DNA of 64,000 nt. Origin: Andrena cerasifolii. Its lineage: Eukaryota > Arthropoda > Insecta > Hymenoptera > Andrenidae. The stretch covers positions 4,953,001 to 5,017,000 of the forward strand of contig NC_135130.1 in the NCBI RefSeq assembly GCF_050908995.1. The letters are read 5' to 3'. The translations under genes and the position numbers were made by a program. Below, piece after piece: positions 13,101-28,100 of the stretch (position 1 is the first letter of the stretch; each line of letters begins with the position of its first letter). The notes under the pieces were generated by a model. It searched no databases, was not told the DNA's origin, and saw only the letters and a program-made list of their open reading frames with translations.

Positions 13101-16100
13101 CGGGGTCTTCAGTTCGGCGTTTAATCTACGAAGGTCTGAATAACTGGCGAGGAAAAAATGAAACCTGCTCGATTCCCGCTGTCGACCCTCGAAACTGGCA
13201 AGGGAGATACTGCCCGAAGCAAAGACATAAACCCTAGGAACGGCACTGTAACTCCGTTAATCCAATTCGCGGACTCTCCCATCCAAGACATTAAGCCCCC
13301 AACTTGGAAGCTACTCCATTTCCCCGAACAAGTACAGTAGACCCGCCGCAGCCGACCGAATCTCTCCAGTAGCTCGTCTATTTTCACCAACACGTGGCAA
13401 ATGAGATCTCCCTCCTCGAGTACTCGACCAGCCTCAAGCCACATTTCTTTTGACCCCAGTCCTGAAGTCGCCAGGACTCTTCGAAATTCGGTGTACCTCC
13501 CACCCGTGCCTTCGCACGGCCCCAGCCCGGCACCTGGCCCAAAATCCTCGACCTTCTGCACACAATGACGACGCACCGGCGTGGTGGGGATCACGCACAG
13601 GTGGCACAGAGGAGTCAAGGGGGCGAGGAAACGAGACGGCATTCCTAAACCGTGAATCCTTCTCCTTCCTCTCGTCCATCGGCCAGCCTCTGGCGCGTCG
13701 TCGTACGCGATCCTAAAAATACCACCGCGTGAATTCGCGTCACGGTTTATCCACCTTCCGCGAGGAAACTCGACCGAGCGCGCATATATCGACCGCTCGA
13801 ACGGGATTCCAAAATGTGGAGCATCTAGCAACGTGCTCGCGACCGATCGTCCTTGGCGGTCTATGCACGTAAACCGCGCGTCCTCCCGCCATGTTTGTTC
13901 TTTAGCATGGTGTACAGTAATCGGTGGATGGAACTATCGACGAATATTAGTGGCACCGCGAGTAACGCGGATGGAATTGTAACTTGAGCGATGGGGAATA
14001 AACGGGGCTCATATTGGTCAATTGTACAGGGCGTTTCAAAGTCGTAGGTTAAATGGTTAACGGGCGCCACAAAATGCGAGATATACTGTAGATACCTGAA
14101 ATATTTATTGCATCGCTCGAATAAACACGTTATCACTTGTTACCTCTTTTATTTTGATTACTAGGAAAATATTATCGCAAAAATTATTTATTGTGAAAAT
14201 GTGTGACTCACTATATTGGCCAAAATAAGTTGGATACGTATCATTTTATCAATCTTACTGCGTAAATCTGAGAGTGATGGAATTAATATATCCAGTACCG
14301 TAGGTTTCGATATGAAGTTGGTGTCTGAAATCATCCTCAAACTACTCTTACGTTATGTTGACCATTTTAATTGTATAGTAAGTTAATATCGAAAGATTTT
14401 CGTTGATTAATCGTGGTGTAAAGTCATTGCAATGATGTATTGTGGAAGTACTGTACGAACGAAAGGAATAGAAGGCTAAAAGGACGTTAGGCTAGCTCTC
14501 CCGCCTTCTAAGAATAGTTTGCAAGCGTTGAATGATAGGAAGCTTCGATGAGGAGGCGTATCAAGGCATCGCACATGTGTTAATATCGCCGCAAAATATG
14601 CCACGCATGCTGGAACCCCAGCAAGAAATGCTAATAGACACGAGGGGAACAGCATACGTGGTAAGAACATGGCCGTTTGACCTTTTAAAAGAAAGGAAGG
14701 CCGTCATCGCGTCTTTCTCAGCGAGCCCCAACGCAAATTGCATCGAGGAATCATCGAGGAACACGAAGAGGTAGTTTCATCCCGCAGAAATGTCTGAATC
14801 ATATACAAATGCTTAAATACTCGTATCAATGACAAAGCTATTACATTCCACGGACGCAGAAGATTTTTCAGACATTCCATTCCAAAAAATACAATAATTC
14901 TCGGCACATTTTATTTCAAGAAAACAATGCATCCGCTGCCCCAAGAAACGACGAACACAAGTAGGACGAAACTTCGTTATTTTCCCAAGAAATGGTGAAC
15001 ACAAGTAGGGTAGTCATTGAGGCGATCTCGCGTGGCACCAATCGATTTCTCGGTAGCCCACACCGAGTTGCCAGTCTCCCAGACGTCCATGCGCAACGTG
15101 TCCATCAGAGATCGATGCAACCATCACTTTGCCATTCCCTCAGAGGAACACGGTTTCTCAAGTACCCCGAAGGAATTGCCAAATTCTTGGTCAGAGGACG
15201 GGCGCTTGAATTGCAAATGGCCACCAGTGTCAACAGATGGTCGCCCGGCAGAACGAGCTTCCCTGTGAGGAATGCAAAATTCTGTTTACCCGACGACGAA
15301 CCGAGGAATGCGCCAGGCTGTTCCCTCAACTTCTCAATTCCAACGGTCAACAGCACGCGAGGACGTTTCACTCGTCGCCGATTCTCTTTTACAATGTCAC
15401 CCGTTTACCCACCGACCTACCTTTGACTCCGCGAGTTGCGCTAAAAACGATCGAGGTCGTCAACGTCCGTCACTGTCTGTACAGGTCACTAAACCGAGTT
15501 TCCGGTACGAACGCCACATTGAAGGCTTCATCAGTCGGGAACCGATCCACCCAATCCACGCAAACCTTTCCTTTTCGGGATTAACCCCTTTGTTTAATAG
15601 AAACGATATACTTCGAGCGACCATTGCCGCGTCTTTCCAACAGGGTTTATTTGAATTCCTATTCCGTCAGTAGATTTCTAGGCTACCAACTGTTACCAAA
15701 TTAAGCGTACATGTAATCGACACGTAATAAAAACGACGGCGTGGCTCTTTCTTGCGCAGGATGGGAACTGAGGGGCATACATTGCTACAAGTTCTTCAAC
15801 ATCAGGCATTCCTGGGAAAAGGCGGCGGAACTATGCAGAAGGTAAGTGGATCAATCGCTAGAACCCCTTTTTGCGTACTATACTTCCGTAAACTATTATC
15901 CACCTTTGCTTACCGCTCAAAATAACTCAAGATGGACGGTGCATATTAGCCGATATGTTCAAAGAGAGTTTCAATTTTAGAGGTGGTCGCCTGGCAATTC
16001 CCAGCATAGATGGCGCTATACAAATAACAATCTACAAATTCGAGGGTTCATCAATTGCAGATACCCTCAAACAGCAGGACCTTTTCCCTCCCAAAACGTC

Positions 16101-19100
16101 CTTCCACTTATCCTCTATCTATTACCGGCGGACAACACCTTCAATCTTATCATGCATTGGATACTGAGCAGTAAAACCACTCGCGTTAATGATCTTCGAC
16201 TTTTTTTGAGCGGTTGCGCCGCGTAAACACGGTCCAACATTGTAGCCGCGTTATTACGTGCTAAAACGAAAGAAATATGGACGAAACAACATGGGATTTG
16301 CAGGTACGGCAGCGAGCTGATGGTGGTGGAGTCATACAGCGAGAACAACATGTCGGCCAGCATGATCGGCAGGCATTTGGATCGTTACTGGCTGGGCCTG
16401 GCCTCCCTCGACGATTTACGGACCAACACGCTCGAATCGGCTGCAGGAATGCTCGTCTCCCAATACGCTGGTTTGTAGAATCATGTTTCGTTCCACCTGC
16501 TGGCCAGAGGTTCCACTGGTGAATCCCATTTCGATGGAATTTCGATCGTCGACTTGGCGCCGCGGGGCCCCCGAGACTCATCCGCAAATCGACACTTTTA
16601 AGATCGCAGACTGTTGGACACGTTTTTCTACGGGTCGGACTCGTTTGCGCACGTGTGTGCACCGGCCGGTTTCCAACGAGGTCACGGAAACGCGGAACTG
16701 CACAATGTGCACAGCACGAAGGCACACTTTTCCCATAACAATGCCCAGAGAGGTGGCTTACGTCTGTCGCCGCGCAAGCTGCAATTTGCCCGTCTGGCCC
16801 ATTGTATGCATGTTTGCATAACATTTCCGTCACTTCAGCTCCCTCATGAAAATTGGAGCTAATAGGAATCTCTAAAATACTTGCCGCAGTAGAACTTTCC
16901 CATTTAAATCAAAAACATTCCTCATGTTGTTCGATACCGGAAGCTCATTTCCAAATGAGAGGGATTTTGAAACTTAGAGCCAGATCACGCCTGGAGCCCT
17001 TATTGCGATATTTATGAACACCACTTTTGAACTGCGAACATCGTAGATAAAATCAGTAGGCAGAAGGATAGAAGAATAAGAATTTTCCAAGGGAGACTTT
17101 GAACTTTCTTAATTCAGCTTGAAAGATCAAACATTTCTCCTTCCCACTGAAATGGTGATTGACTAAAGCCTCATGTGAGAAACAGGAAACGATGGGCGTC
17201 TAACCGTTTTGGTATTCAGGTTTCTGGGCGTCGAGGCAGCCGAATCCTCAATCAGGTGAATGCGTGGACGTCGCTCTGACGGATGACCGACAAACGTGGG
17301 AGCTGACCACGTGCGAGTCCCTGCTCCCTTTCATGTGTCGCGCCAACGCCTGTCCAGCTGGTAAATCATCTCGCGTCTAACAGAAATCTGACGAATAGTT
17401 CCCACGTTACCGCATCCCTCACATCGCCATTCTGTTCAAGGCTCATTTCATTGTTCCAACGGCAAATGCGTGAACGCGGCGTTCAAGTGCGACAAGCAAG
17501 ATGACTGTGGCGATTTTTCGGACGAGATAGAATGCCCGGTGAACTGCCAGTACTACATGGCCAGCAGCGGGGACGTCGTTGAGAGTCCTAATTATCCCCA
17601 CAAGTATGCACCCCTCAGCAACTGTAAGTGGACGCTGGAGGGCCCGCAAGGCCACAACATCCTGCTACAGGTATAGAACGTGCTTTCTGAACGTGTTCCC
17701 TGCTTTCATCCTACGAGAATGTAATACAGATGCGTGTATCCGAATGGAGCGATTCGTGTTAACGTTTTTCGTGTCCAGTTCCAAGAGTTCGAGACGGAGA
17801 AGAGCTTCGACATAGTGCAGATCCTGGTCGGCGGCAGGACGGAGGAGAAGTCCGTGAACCTCGCGACTCTGTCTGGCAAGCAGGAACTGAGCAACAAGCT
17901 GTTCGTATCAGCCTCGAACTTCATGATCATTAAGTTCAGCACGGACTCGTCGGTGGAGAGGAAAGGTTTCCGGGCGTCTTGGAAAACTGAGCCCCAAACC
18001 TGCGGCGGTGTGCTGCGAGCCACGCCCCAGGGACAGGTGCTTACCTCGCCAGGCTACCCTCAGAACTATCCTGGAGGCTTGGAGTGTCTCTACATCCTAC
18101 AGGCCCAACCGGGTCGTATTATGTCCCTGGAGGTGTGTAACTAGGTCTCAATAGATGCCTGCTGGCAATAATATTATTTAGAAATCTGTAGATCTAAGTG
18201 TTCACGTGAAAATTAAAAGTTCGAGGGTCACTGGTTATCCCTATGAACGCGTTAATGGGAGGAGAAACTAGTTGGATGGTTGTACGCAAAGTGACGTTTG
18301 CAGGTGGAGGACTTGGATCTCGAGATGAATCGCGACTACATTCTCGTGAGGGATGGTGACACACCGATGAGCAACCCGATTGCCCGACTGACAGGGAAGT
18401 CGGAAGACAACCCAACGGTGATAATGTCCACGGGGAACAGCTTGTATCTGTATTTCAAGACCAGCCTCGGCGACTCTAGGCGCGGTTTCAGTATTCGCTA
18501 CACGCAGGGGTGTAAGGCGACCATCGTTGCAAGGAATGGCACTGTGCAGTCGCCATCATTCGGTCTGAACGACTATCCCAATAATCAGGAGTGCTTGTAC
18601 AGGGTGAAGAATCCACAGGGAGGTCCTTTGTCTCTGAAATTCGTCAGCTTCAACGTCCACAAGACCGACTTCGTTCAGGTAACATCTTTCCAACACGAGA
18701 TTCTCTACCCAGGAACCTTTGGATCCTAATTCGTGGTCATGTTCCACAGATATACGATGGCCCAAACACTAACGGGCTCCGTTTACACCCCGCCAGTGGA
18801 TTCACGTCCAACACTCGGCCAAAGATCACACTCACCGCGGAGAGTGGCGAGATGCTTGTTCGATTCATCTCTGACGCGTTGCATAGCAGTTCTGGATGGC
18901 AGGCCGAGTTCTCAGCAGGTACAGTAGTGTCTCGAAATTAGGTGATCGCTATCTCCTCCACTTATTCTGTTGTTGCCGTAGCGAATGAGCAAGCGTGACA
19001 CTCAGTCCCTCTCTTTCATTCTACGTGATAAGGCAAACCTTCCTGTCTTGAAAGAATGTGACGTTTGATCCAGAACCATCACCTTTCGAGACAAATCTGT

Positions 19101-22100
19101 ACTTACAGAGTGTCCAGGATTGCTGAGATTATTGAAACTTTTCCGCGTCCACAGACTGCCCACAGCTACAGTCTGGTGAAGGCGCGCTGGCCTCCAGCAG
19201 GGATACTGCCTTCGGCACAGCAGTCACTTTCTCCTGTCCTCTGGGTCAAGAATTCGCGACTGGTAAGCCGAAGATCACCACCGAGTGCCTACCAAGTGGA
19301 AACTGGTCGGTTACGTACATCCCCAACTGCCAAGAAGTCTACTGCGGCCCTGTACCCCAGATAGACAACGGATTCTCCATTGGATCTTCGAACGTGACCT
19401 ACCGTGGCCTCGCCACTTATCAGTGTTACGCTGGATTCGCGTTCCCGTCTGGTCGACCCACAGAGAAGATCTCGTGCATGGCTGATGGCAGATGGGAGAA
19501 GAAACCCTCTTGTTTGGGTGAATTACTGACGCTATCTCGGTTTCATCATAGACCAATCTAATCGCAAACTAACATTATGCATCACTCTTTTGCAGCATCT
19601 CAGTGTTCCCCTCTGCCCGAGGCCCCACACTCGAACATAACTATTCTAAACGGTGGTGGTCGCAGTTACGGTACGATCGTTAGGTTTGAATGCGAGCCAG
19701 GATACGTTAGAACTGGGCATCCCGTGATTCTCTGTATGAGCAACGGAACCTGGTCCGACGAAGTGCCGACATGTTCGCGTGAGTACCTAGCTGCATCGTA
19801 ATTATAGGTTTGCAATAGCCCGCAGAACCTGTACCCCGTATTAAACCTGTGTGCGTAGGAGCGAAATGTCCATTGCTGCCCACGATCAAGAACGGATTTG
19901 TCGTCGACTCAGCCAGGGAGTACCTTTACGGAGACGAGGCCAGAGTTCAATGCAACAGAGGCTACAAGCTCTCTGGGTCCAACATCATACAGTGTGGGAC
20001 CAATCAGCAATTCGACAACGTCCCAACATGCGAAGGTGAGTTAGGTGGAGCTTGCAGGCTAGAATTCGCAGCTTGTTTACGCGGGGATTCAATATTTCAG
20101 ACATAAACGAATGTGCATCGAGTCAATGCGACCTGGCTTCCACCGAGTGCATCAACAACCCCGGTGCATTCACTTGCAAGTGCAAACCTGGATTCACGCC
20201 AACTATGGAGTGCAGGCCCATTGGCGATCTAGGGCTTATCAATGGCGGTATCCCTGACGAATCGATCACTGTGTCCAGTTCTGAGAATGGGTATACCAAG
20301 AATGTAAGTGTCAATTGCAACCGTTACGACAACAGACAACTCTTTTTGAATTTTGCGTAAACAGTTGCATCGTTACATTTTAAGGGTGTTCGTATGAACA
20401 ACGGCGATGGTTGGTGCGGCAATAGTATTGAACCTGGGGCGAACTGGGTGATGATTGATATGAAGGCACCAACGATCATACGTGGCTTCAGAACCCAGGT
20501 GGTTTCAAGAGCAGATGGCAACTTAGCCTACACGTCAGCGGTCCGAATCCAATATACAGACAACCTGACAGATACATTCAAGGAGTACACGAATCCTGAC
20601 GGTACATCGGTTGAGTTCAGAATCATGGAGGCTACCCTTTCCGTCCTGAACCTGCCATTCCCTATCGAGTCGCGTTACGTGAGGTTTAGGATACAGGGTT
20701 ACGTAGGCGCACCATGCCTGAAGCTGGAGATAATGGGTTGCACGCGGTTGGAATGCACGGACATCAACGAGTGCGCGACTAACAACGGCGCCTGTCACCA
20801 GAAGTGTATCAACAACCCTGGCAGCTACGCTTGCATGTGCAACACAGGCTATGAGCTATACCGGGCCAACGGTACGGCGGGCTTCCACATCGAGAAGTAT
20901 GAAACTGGTGAAAGGGACGGGGATCTGTATCAGAAGAACAAGACCTGCGTACCAGTCATGTGTCCCTCTATATCTGCGCCAGAGAATGGCAAAATCTTGT
21001 CGACCAAGGTGAGAATTCAGCGTCTATCTGAGTTAACGCTAAGTGGCACCATGATTGTTACTCTGCTTCTGTTTATAGCAACAGCATCACTTCGGAGATC
21101 TAGTTAGGTTCCAATGTAACTTCGGCTACGTATTGTCCGGCTCGTCAGCCGTCATCTGCACGTCCAGCGGGGCTTGGAACGGAACCACGCCGGAGTGTCA
21201 ATGTGAGTGATCAATAGCCAATGCCAATATTCAATGACTAATGATGAAAATATCTTTCCAGACGCAAAGTGCGTATCCCTGCCGGATGACAAGAACGAGG
21301 GACTTTCAGTGATCCGAAGCGACGAAGCGAGTGTCCTAGTGCCCTTCAAACAGAACGTCACGCTGAAGTGCGGCAGCAATGGCAGATATCTGCGGAATAC
21401 AGCTACCTCTGACTTCCGTCAGTGTGTTTACGATCCGAAACCAGGTCTACCAGACTACTGGCTATCTGGTGCACAGCCAGCCTGTCCACGAGCCGACTGT
21501 GGAAAACCTCTGCCTACCCCTGGGGCTGAGTACGGTCATTATTTGGACACGAAATACCAGTCATCCTTCTTCTTCGGCTGCCAAGACACATTCAAGCTGG
21601 CTGGCCAGACGAATCGACACGACAACGTCGTCAGATGCCAGGCAAATGGAATATGGGACTTTGGGAATCTACGATGCGAGGGACCCGTTTGCGAGGACCC
21701 TGGCAGGCCCAGTGATGGTTACCAGGTAGCTAGAAGCTACGAGCAGGGTTCCGAAGTGCAGTTTGGCTGCAACAGGCCAGGGTACATACTCATCAACCCT
21801 CGGCCCATCGTCTGCGTTCGAGAGCCGGAATGCAAAGTCGTGAAGCCTCTAGGACTGGCGTCTGGTCGAATACCAGATTCAGCGATCAACGCCACCTCCG
21901 AGAGGCCCAACTACGAAGCGAAGAATGTTCGCCTGAACTCGGTGACTGGCTGGTGTGGTAAGCAGGAAGCGTTCACCTACGTCAGCGTAGACCTGGGCCT
22001 TGTGTACAGAGTAAAGGCAATCCTGGTGAAGGGTGTAGTGACGAACGACATCGTTGGAAGACCCACGGAGATCAGATTCTTCTACAAGCAGGCTGAGATC

Positions 22101-25100
22101 GAAAATTACGTGGTCTACTTCCCGAACTTTAATCTGACCATGCGGGACCCTGGGAACTACGGCGAACTGGCGATGATCACCCTGCCCAAGTACGTTCAAG
22201 CGAGATTCGTGATACTGGGGATCGTCAGCTACATGGACAACGCCTGTCTCAAGTTCGAATTGATGGGTTGCGAGGAACCCGTGACCGAACCTTTGTTGGG
22301 TTACGATTACGGTTTCTCCCCCTGCGTGGACAATGAGCCCCCAGTGTTCCAGAACTGCCCTCAGCAGCCAATAGTGGTACAGAAGGGAGCGGACGGTGGC
22401 CTATTGCCAGTGAACTTCACGGAACCGACGGCTATCGATAACAGCGGCAGCATTGCTCGCCTCGAAGTCAAGCCCCACAGTTTCAGGACGCCATTGCAAG
22501 TGTTCGAGGACACAGTAGTGAAGTACGTGGCGTTTGACTACGACGGGAACGTCGCCATTTGCGAGATCAACATCACTGTGCCTGACGTGACACCACCAAA
22601 GCTCAGCTGCCCCCAGAGCTACGTGATCGAGCTGATCGACAAGCAAGAGAGCTACTCCGTCAACTTCAACGAAACCAGAAGACGTATCAACGCCACAGAC
22701 GCCTCTGGTCCAGTGAAGATCACGTTCGTGCCTGACAGGGCCCTGATACCCATTGGTGGTTTCGAAAATGTCACTGTCTATGCAACGGACTCGAGCGGAA
22801 ACAGAGCATCGTGCCACTTCCAAGTGTCGGTGCAAGCGACGCCTTGCGTCGACTGGGAGTTGAAGCCACCGGCTAACGGGGGACTGAAGTGTGTACCTGG
22901 CGACAAGGGGCAACAGTGCATAGCGACTTGCAAGAACGGTTACAGGTTCACCGACGGTGCACCGGTGAAGACGTTCACTTGTGACATTAACAAACACTGG
23001 TCCCCTATGTCTGTCGTCCCTGATTGCGTCTCTGAGAGTGAGTATCCGGTTACTTCGACTGTAACACGTAATCTTACAATATGTCCTGATACATCGTTTC
23101 GATCAACCATATGTCCCTTTTTATATGTCGTCTATTCATTAGCATAAATTGAACACCTTTCACAGATACACAACAGGCGAACTATCACGTCGTCGCAGCA
23201 GTGACGTATCGTGCCAATGGCGCCGTATCGAGGTCCTGTCTCCCACAGTACCAGGACCTGATGTCCCAGTACTACATGAACCTGGACAGTATTCTGACTC
23301 AACGTTGCTCCGCTGTGAACGTGAACATGAACGTGTCGTTTGTAAAATCAGTGCCGTACATGCTCGAGGAGAACGTCCTGAAGGTACGTATCCTTCAATG
23401 TACACCATGGGAGATGCACGCACCAGAATCACAGTGACAGTAACAACGAACTCATGGATTTCAGATGGACTTCATTCTTGTCATCGTACCAGCCATACGT
23501 CAGCCTCAGTTATACGATCTCTGCGGCTCTACGTTGAATCTGATATTCGATCTGTCCGTTCCATCGACCAGCGCCGTAATAGAGCCCCTGCTGAACGTTT
23601 CCGCCATTGGTAACCAATGTCCACCCCTTCGAGCCCTGAAATCGTCCATCACGCGAGGATTCACGTGTAGCATCGGGGAAGTTCTGAACATGGACACGAA
23701 CGACGTTCCACGTTGCTGTGAGTACACCGTATTTATCTTCAAAAATTGTTCGCCCACTTCGATGCTTCTAACGCGGGACTAAACGAGAGACTTTTGAATT
23801 TCAGTGCACTGTCCAGCTGGCACATTCGCAGGAGAGAAACAGAAGCAGTGCACGTCCTGTCCCAAAGGTTTCTATCAGAACAGCGACCGTCAAGGTTCCT
23901 GCCTGCGTTGCCCATTCGGCACGTACACTCGGGAGGAGGGCTCCAAGAGCATAGACGACTGCATACCAGTCTGTGGATATGGCACGTACTCGCCCACTGG
24001 CCTGGTACCGTGTCTGGAGTGTCCTAGGAACAGCTACACAGGGGAACCGCCTGTTGGTGGCTATAAGGACTGTCAGACTTGTCCGGCTGGGACCTTCACC
24101 TATCAGCCTGCTGCGCCAGGTCGCGATCGGTGCAGGACGAAGTGTTCTCCTGGCATGTACTCAGACACAGGACTCGCCCCGTGTGCCCAATGTCCAAAGG
24201 ACTTTTATCAGCCGCAACACGGTGCGACCACCTGTGTCGAGTGCCCAACGGCAATGCACACGGACGGGCCAGGCGCGATTGGGCGAGAGGAATGCAAGCC
24301 AGTACAGTGCACGGACAGTGTCTGCCAACATGGCGGCCTGTGTGTGCCCATGGGACACGGCGTCCAGTGCCTCTGCCCGGCTGGGTTCTCAGGTAGACGT
24401 TGTGAGATCGACATCGACGAGTGCGCGTCCCAGCCGTGTTACAATGGGGCCACCTGCATAGACCTGCCGCAAGGTTACAGGTGTCAGTGCGCCAACGGGT
24501 ATTCCGGCGTGAATTGTCAGGAGGAGAAGTCGGACTGCATGAACGACACGTGTCCTGAGAGGGCAATGTGCAAGGACGAGCCTGGCTTCAGCAACCACAC
24601 GTGCCTGTGCAGGTCTGGCTACACTGGGGTGGACTGTGACATCACGGTGAGTATAATAACTCTTTCATGGATCAGAGTATGCATTGTGTTTCTTCGCCCA
24701 TTTGTAACAACGGGACATCCTCGCAGATCAATCCTTGCACGGCCAGTGGAAATCCCTGCAACAACGGCGCGACCTGCGTGGCACTGCAGCAGGGACGCTA
24801 CAAGTGCGACTGCCTGCCCGGATGGGAAGGGCAAAGCTGCGAAATCAACACTGACGACTGCGCTGAGAAGACCTGCCTGCTGGGCGCTAACTGTACCGAC
24901 CTAGTGGCTGATTTCAGCTGCGACTGCCCGCCTGGATTTACGGGAAAACGGTGCCACGAGAAGATAGACCTGTGCTCGGGGAATCCGTGTTTGAACGGGA
25001 TATGCGTGGACAATCTGTTCAGCCACGAGTGCATCTGTCATCCAGGATGGACTGGGGCTGCCTGCGAGACGAACATCAACGAGTGCGCCGGCAAACCTTG

Positions 25101-28100
25101 CCAGAACAACGGCCAGTGCATCGACCAAGTAGACGGGTACACTTGTACCTGCGAACCAGGGTACACAGGCAAGCAGTGCCAGCACACGATCGACGATTGT
25201 GCAACGGAGCCCTGCCAAAACGGGGGGACCTGCGTGGATCAGCTGGAAGGGTTCGCTTGCAAGTGCAGACCCGGCTTTGTGGGACTCCAATGCGAGGGAG
25301 CGCTGGACGACTGTCTCAGTGATCCTTGCAGCCCTGTCGGCACTGACCGTTGCGTCGATCTGGATAACGCGTTCGTCTGCCACTGTCGCGAGGGTTACAC
25401 TGGTGTTTCGTGTGAGATCAACATCGACGACTGTGCGTCTTATCCTTGCCTGAACGGCGCCACGTGCAGGGACGAGGTTGGTGGGTTCAAATGCATGTGC
25501 CGCGAAGGATGGACCGGTGTCCATTGTGAGATGGACGTTGGAATGTGCCAGAATCATCCCTGTCAGAACGACGCTGCCTGCGTTGACTTGTTCTTGGACT
25601 ACTTCTGTGTGTAAGTACCCTCACATGCATGTTATTTTATGAATGTGCCAAAAGCTGCTCGATCTGTAACCTTCTGACGAATGTCGGCGCTCAGATGTCC
25701 GTCGGGAACTGACGGGAAACAGTGCGAAACAGCGCCAGAACGTTGCATTGGGAATCCTTGTATGCACAATGGACGCTGCCAGGACTTTGGTTCGGGACTC
25801 AATTGCACGTGCCCCGATGACTACACTGGAATCGGGTGTCAATACGAGTACGACGCTTGCCAGGCTGGTGCTTGCAAGAATGGAGCCACTTGTATCGACG
25901 AAGGCTCTGGATTCAATTGCATTTGTCCTCCGGGATACACAGGTGATTTATACGAGGAATGGTAATGTTGTAGAGTTCGTAATGGGAGCAAGGTATAATG
26001 ATACGTGTAACTATTCTGTAGGGAAAACATGTGAGGATGATATAATCGATTGCAAAGAGAACTCGTGCCCACCATCAGCGACGTGCATCGATCTGACTGG
26101 CAAGTTCTTCTGTCAGTGCCCGTTCAATTTAACTGGCGATGATTGTAGGAAATGTAAGCGTGCATCGTGTTTTCTTTAGTATCCGAGTTGAAGGATCATC
26201 GCGTGACACAGATTTTATATCTTTCCAGCCATTCAAGTTGATTACGACTTATACTTCAGTGATCCAGCGCGCAGTAGCGCAGCGCAAGTGATTCCATTCT
26301 TCACAGGAGCAAGGAAGAGCCTAACCGTGGCTATGTGGGTACAGTACACCCAAAAAGATGAAGCCGGAATATTCTTCACTCTTTACGCCGTCAGGTAAAT
26401 CCTTATTCATCAAATATTCCAGTTAATATTCTTCAAGTATAACGTTCTAATGTACGAACATATGGTTTATCTTCAGCTCGACCCATGTACCATCAAATCG
26501 CAGACTCATGGTCCAGGCGCACAGTAACGGTGTCCAGGTTTCCCTCTTCCACGATTTGCAAGACGTTTATCTCCCATTCAGGGAGTATGCGACGATCAAT
26601 GACGGTCAATGGCATCACGTCGCCGTGGTATGGAATGGAGACAATGGCGGTGAACTGGTCCTTATCACAGAAGGACTGATCGCTAGTAAAACTGAAGGAT
26701 ATGGAAGCGGCAGATCTCTGCCAGCTTAGTGAGTACTCCTTTGTGTTAAGGATTTCAATGAAAGTGGAATATAATGTAGTCCACGCGATAATATAAGGGG
26801 AAGGGTTTATGTTTTCATTTTAGTACTCCCGAATTGTTTTACAAAATACAGACCGTCAAAGTCTGCAATCTTTACCCATTTTCGCGAAAACAAGTTTTGT
26901 AAACGACTTTCTATCGCCAAAACTATTAATCACACGAAGTCCGTTCTTCTGTTATTTTAACCGACAAGAATTAGCCTTCCTCGATAAAGTTGTTTCTAGA
27001 CCAAAAAATCGTTCTTGCAAACAAGTTCTTGTCCTTCAAATATAGTTTCAAAGCTGCGTGTTTAGATTCTTCAAAGCTTGCTCTACAAAAGAATGTTTCA
27101 TCTAGGATAGTCACTTCACATTTAACTTTGCGATAAATAACCCAGAACCCTTAAACCTTGATTCAATCAAAATACAATTTCTTTCAGTGCTTGGGCAGTC
27201 CTAGGAAAGCCGCAGAGCGAAAACTCGAAAGGCTACACCGAATCTGGATTCCAGGGACACCTGACCAAGGTTCAAATATGGAGTCGAGCTCTGCACGTGA
27301 CGAACGAAATCCAAAAGCAAGTACGGGACTGTCGCACTGAGCCAGTACTCTATCAAAGTTTAGTGCTGACTTGGGCGGGATACGATGAGACTGTCGGCGG
27401 TGTGGAAAGAGTGGTGCCGTCCCACTGTGGTCAGAGAGTATGCCCACCTGGATACGGTGGCAGTAAGTGCCAGCAACTGGAATCTGACAAAATTCCACCG
27501 AAAGTGGAACATTGTCCAGGCGATCTGTGGGTGATCGCCAAGAACGGTTCCTCGATCGTCACCTGGGACGAGCCACGTTTTACCGATAACGTCGGTATAG
27601 CGAAGATTCAGGAGAAGAACGGACACAAGTCTGGGCAAACATTGATGTGGGGTACCTACGATATCAGTTACGTGGCTTACGATCAGGCTGGGAACTCTGC
27701 CAGCTGCAACTTCAAGGTTTATCTGCTGTGTAAGTTGACGCTTCTGTGATTTTGATGGTTAAACTATTACCGTGGAACGTTGATTACAATTGTCTTTCAC
27801 TTTTCTAGCCGACTTCTGTCCCCAACTGGCTGATCCAGTTGGAGGCACCCAACAGTGCAAGGACTGGGGCTCTGGTGGCCAGTTCAAGGTTTGCGAAATC
27901 TTCTGTAACACAGGGCTCAGATTCTCTCAAGAGGTGCCCAAATTCTACACCTGTGGCGCAGAAGGCTTCTGGAGGCCCACCAATGATCCATCCCTTCCAT
28001 TGGTTTACCCTGCTTGCACGAGTAATTTTCAATCCTATTTCTCCGCCTCGTGTTCTCAATTTTCAGTTTCATCATTATTTCAGTGTATCACAATTCCGTT

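Noticed and set aside
13121..13831. 236-codon open frame on the - strand inside uif intron 2
   Set aside because: CpG-rich DNA favours long chance frames. The translation shows no domain, no compositional sign of a protein family and no linked exon.
16261..16833. 190-codon antisense frame over a lectin exon
   Set aside because: It mirrors a real + strand exon and part of an intron, with no independent evidence.
24096..25557. Long antisense frames opposite the EGF exons
   Set aside because: Shadows of the Cys/Gly-rich coding strand. The sense strand has an exact EGF array.
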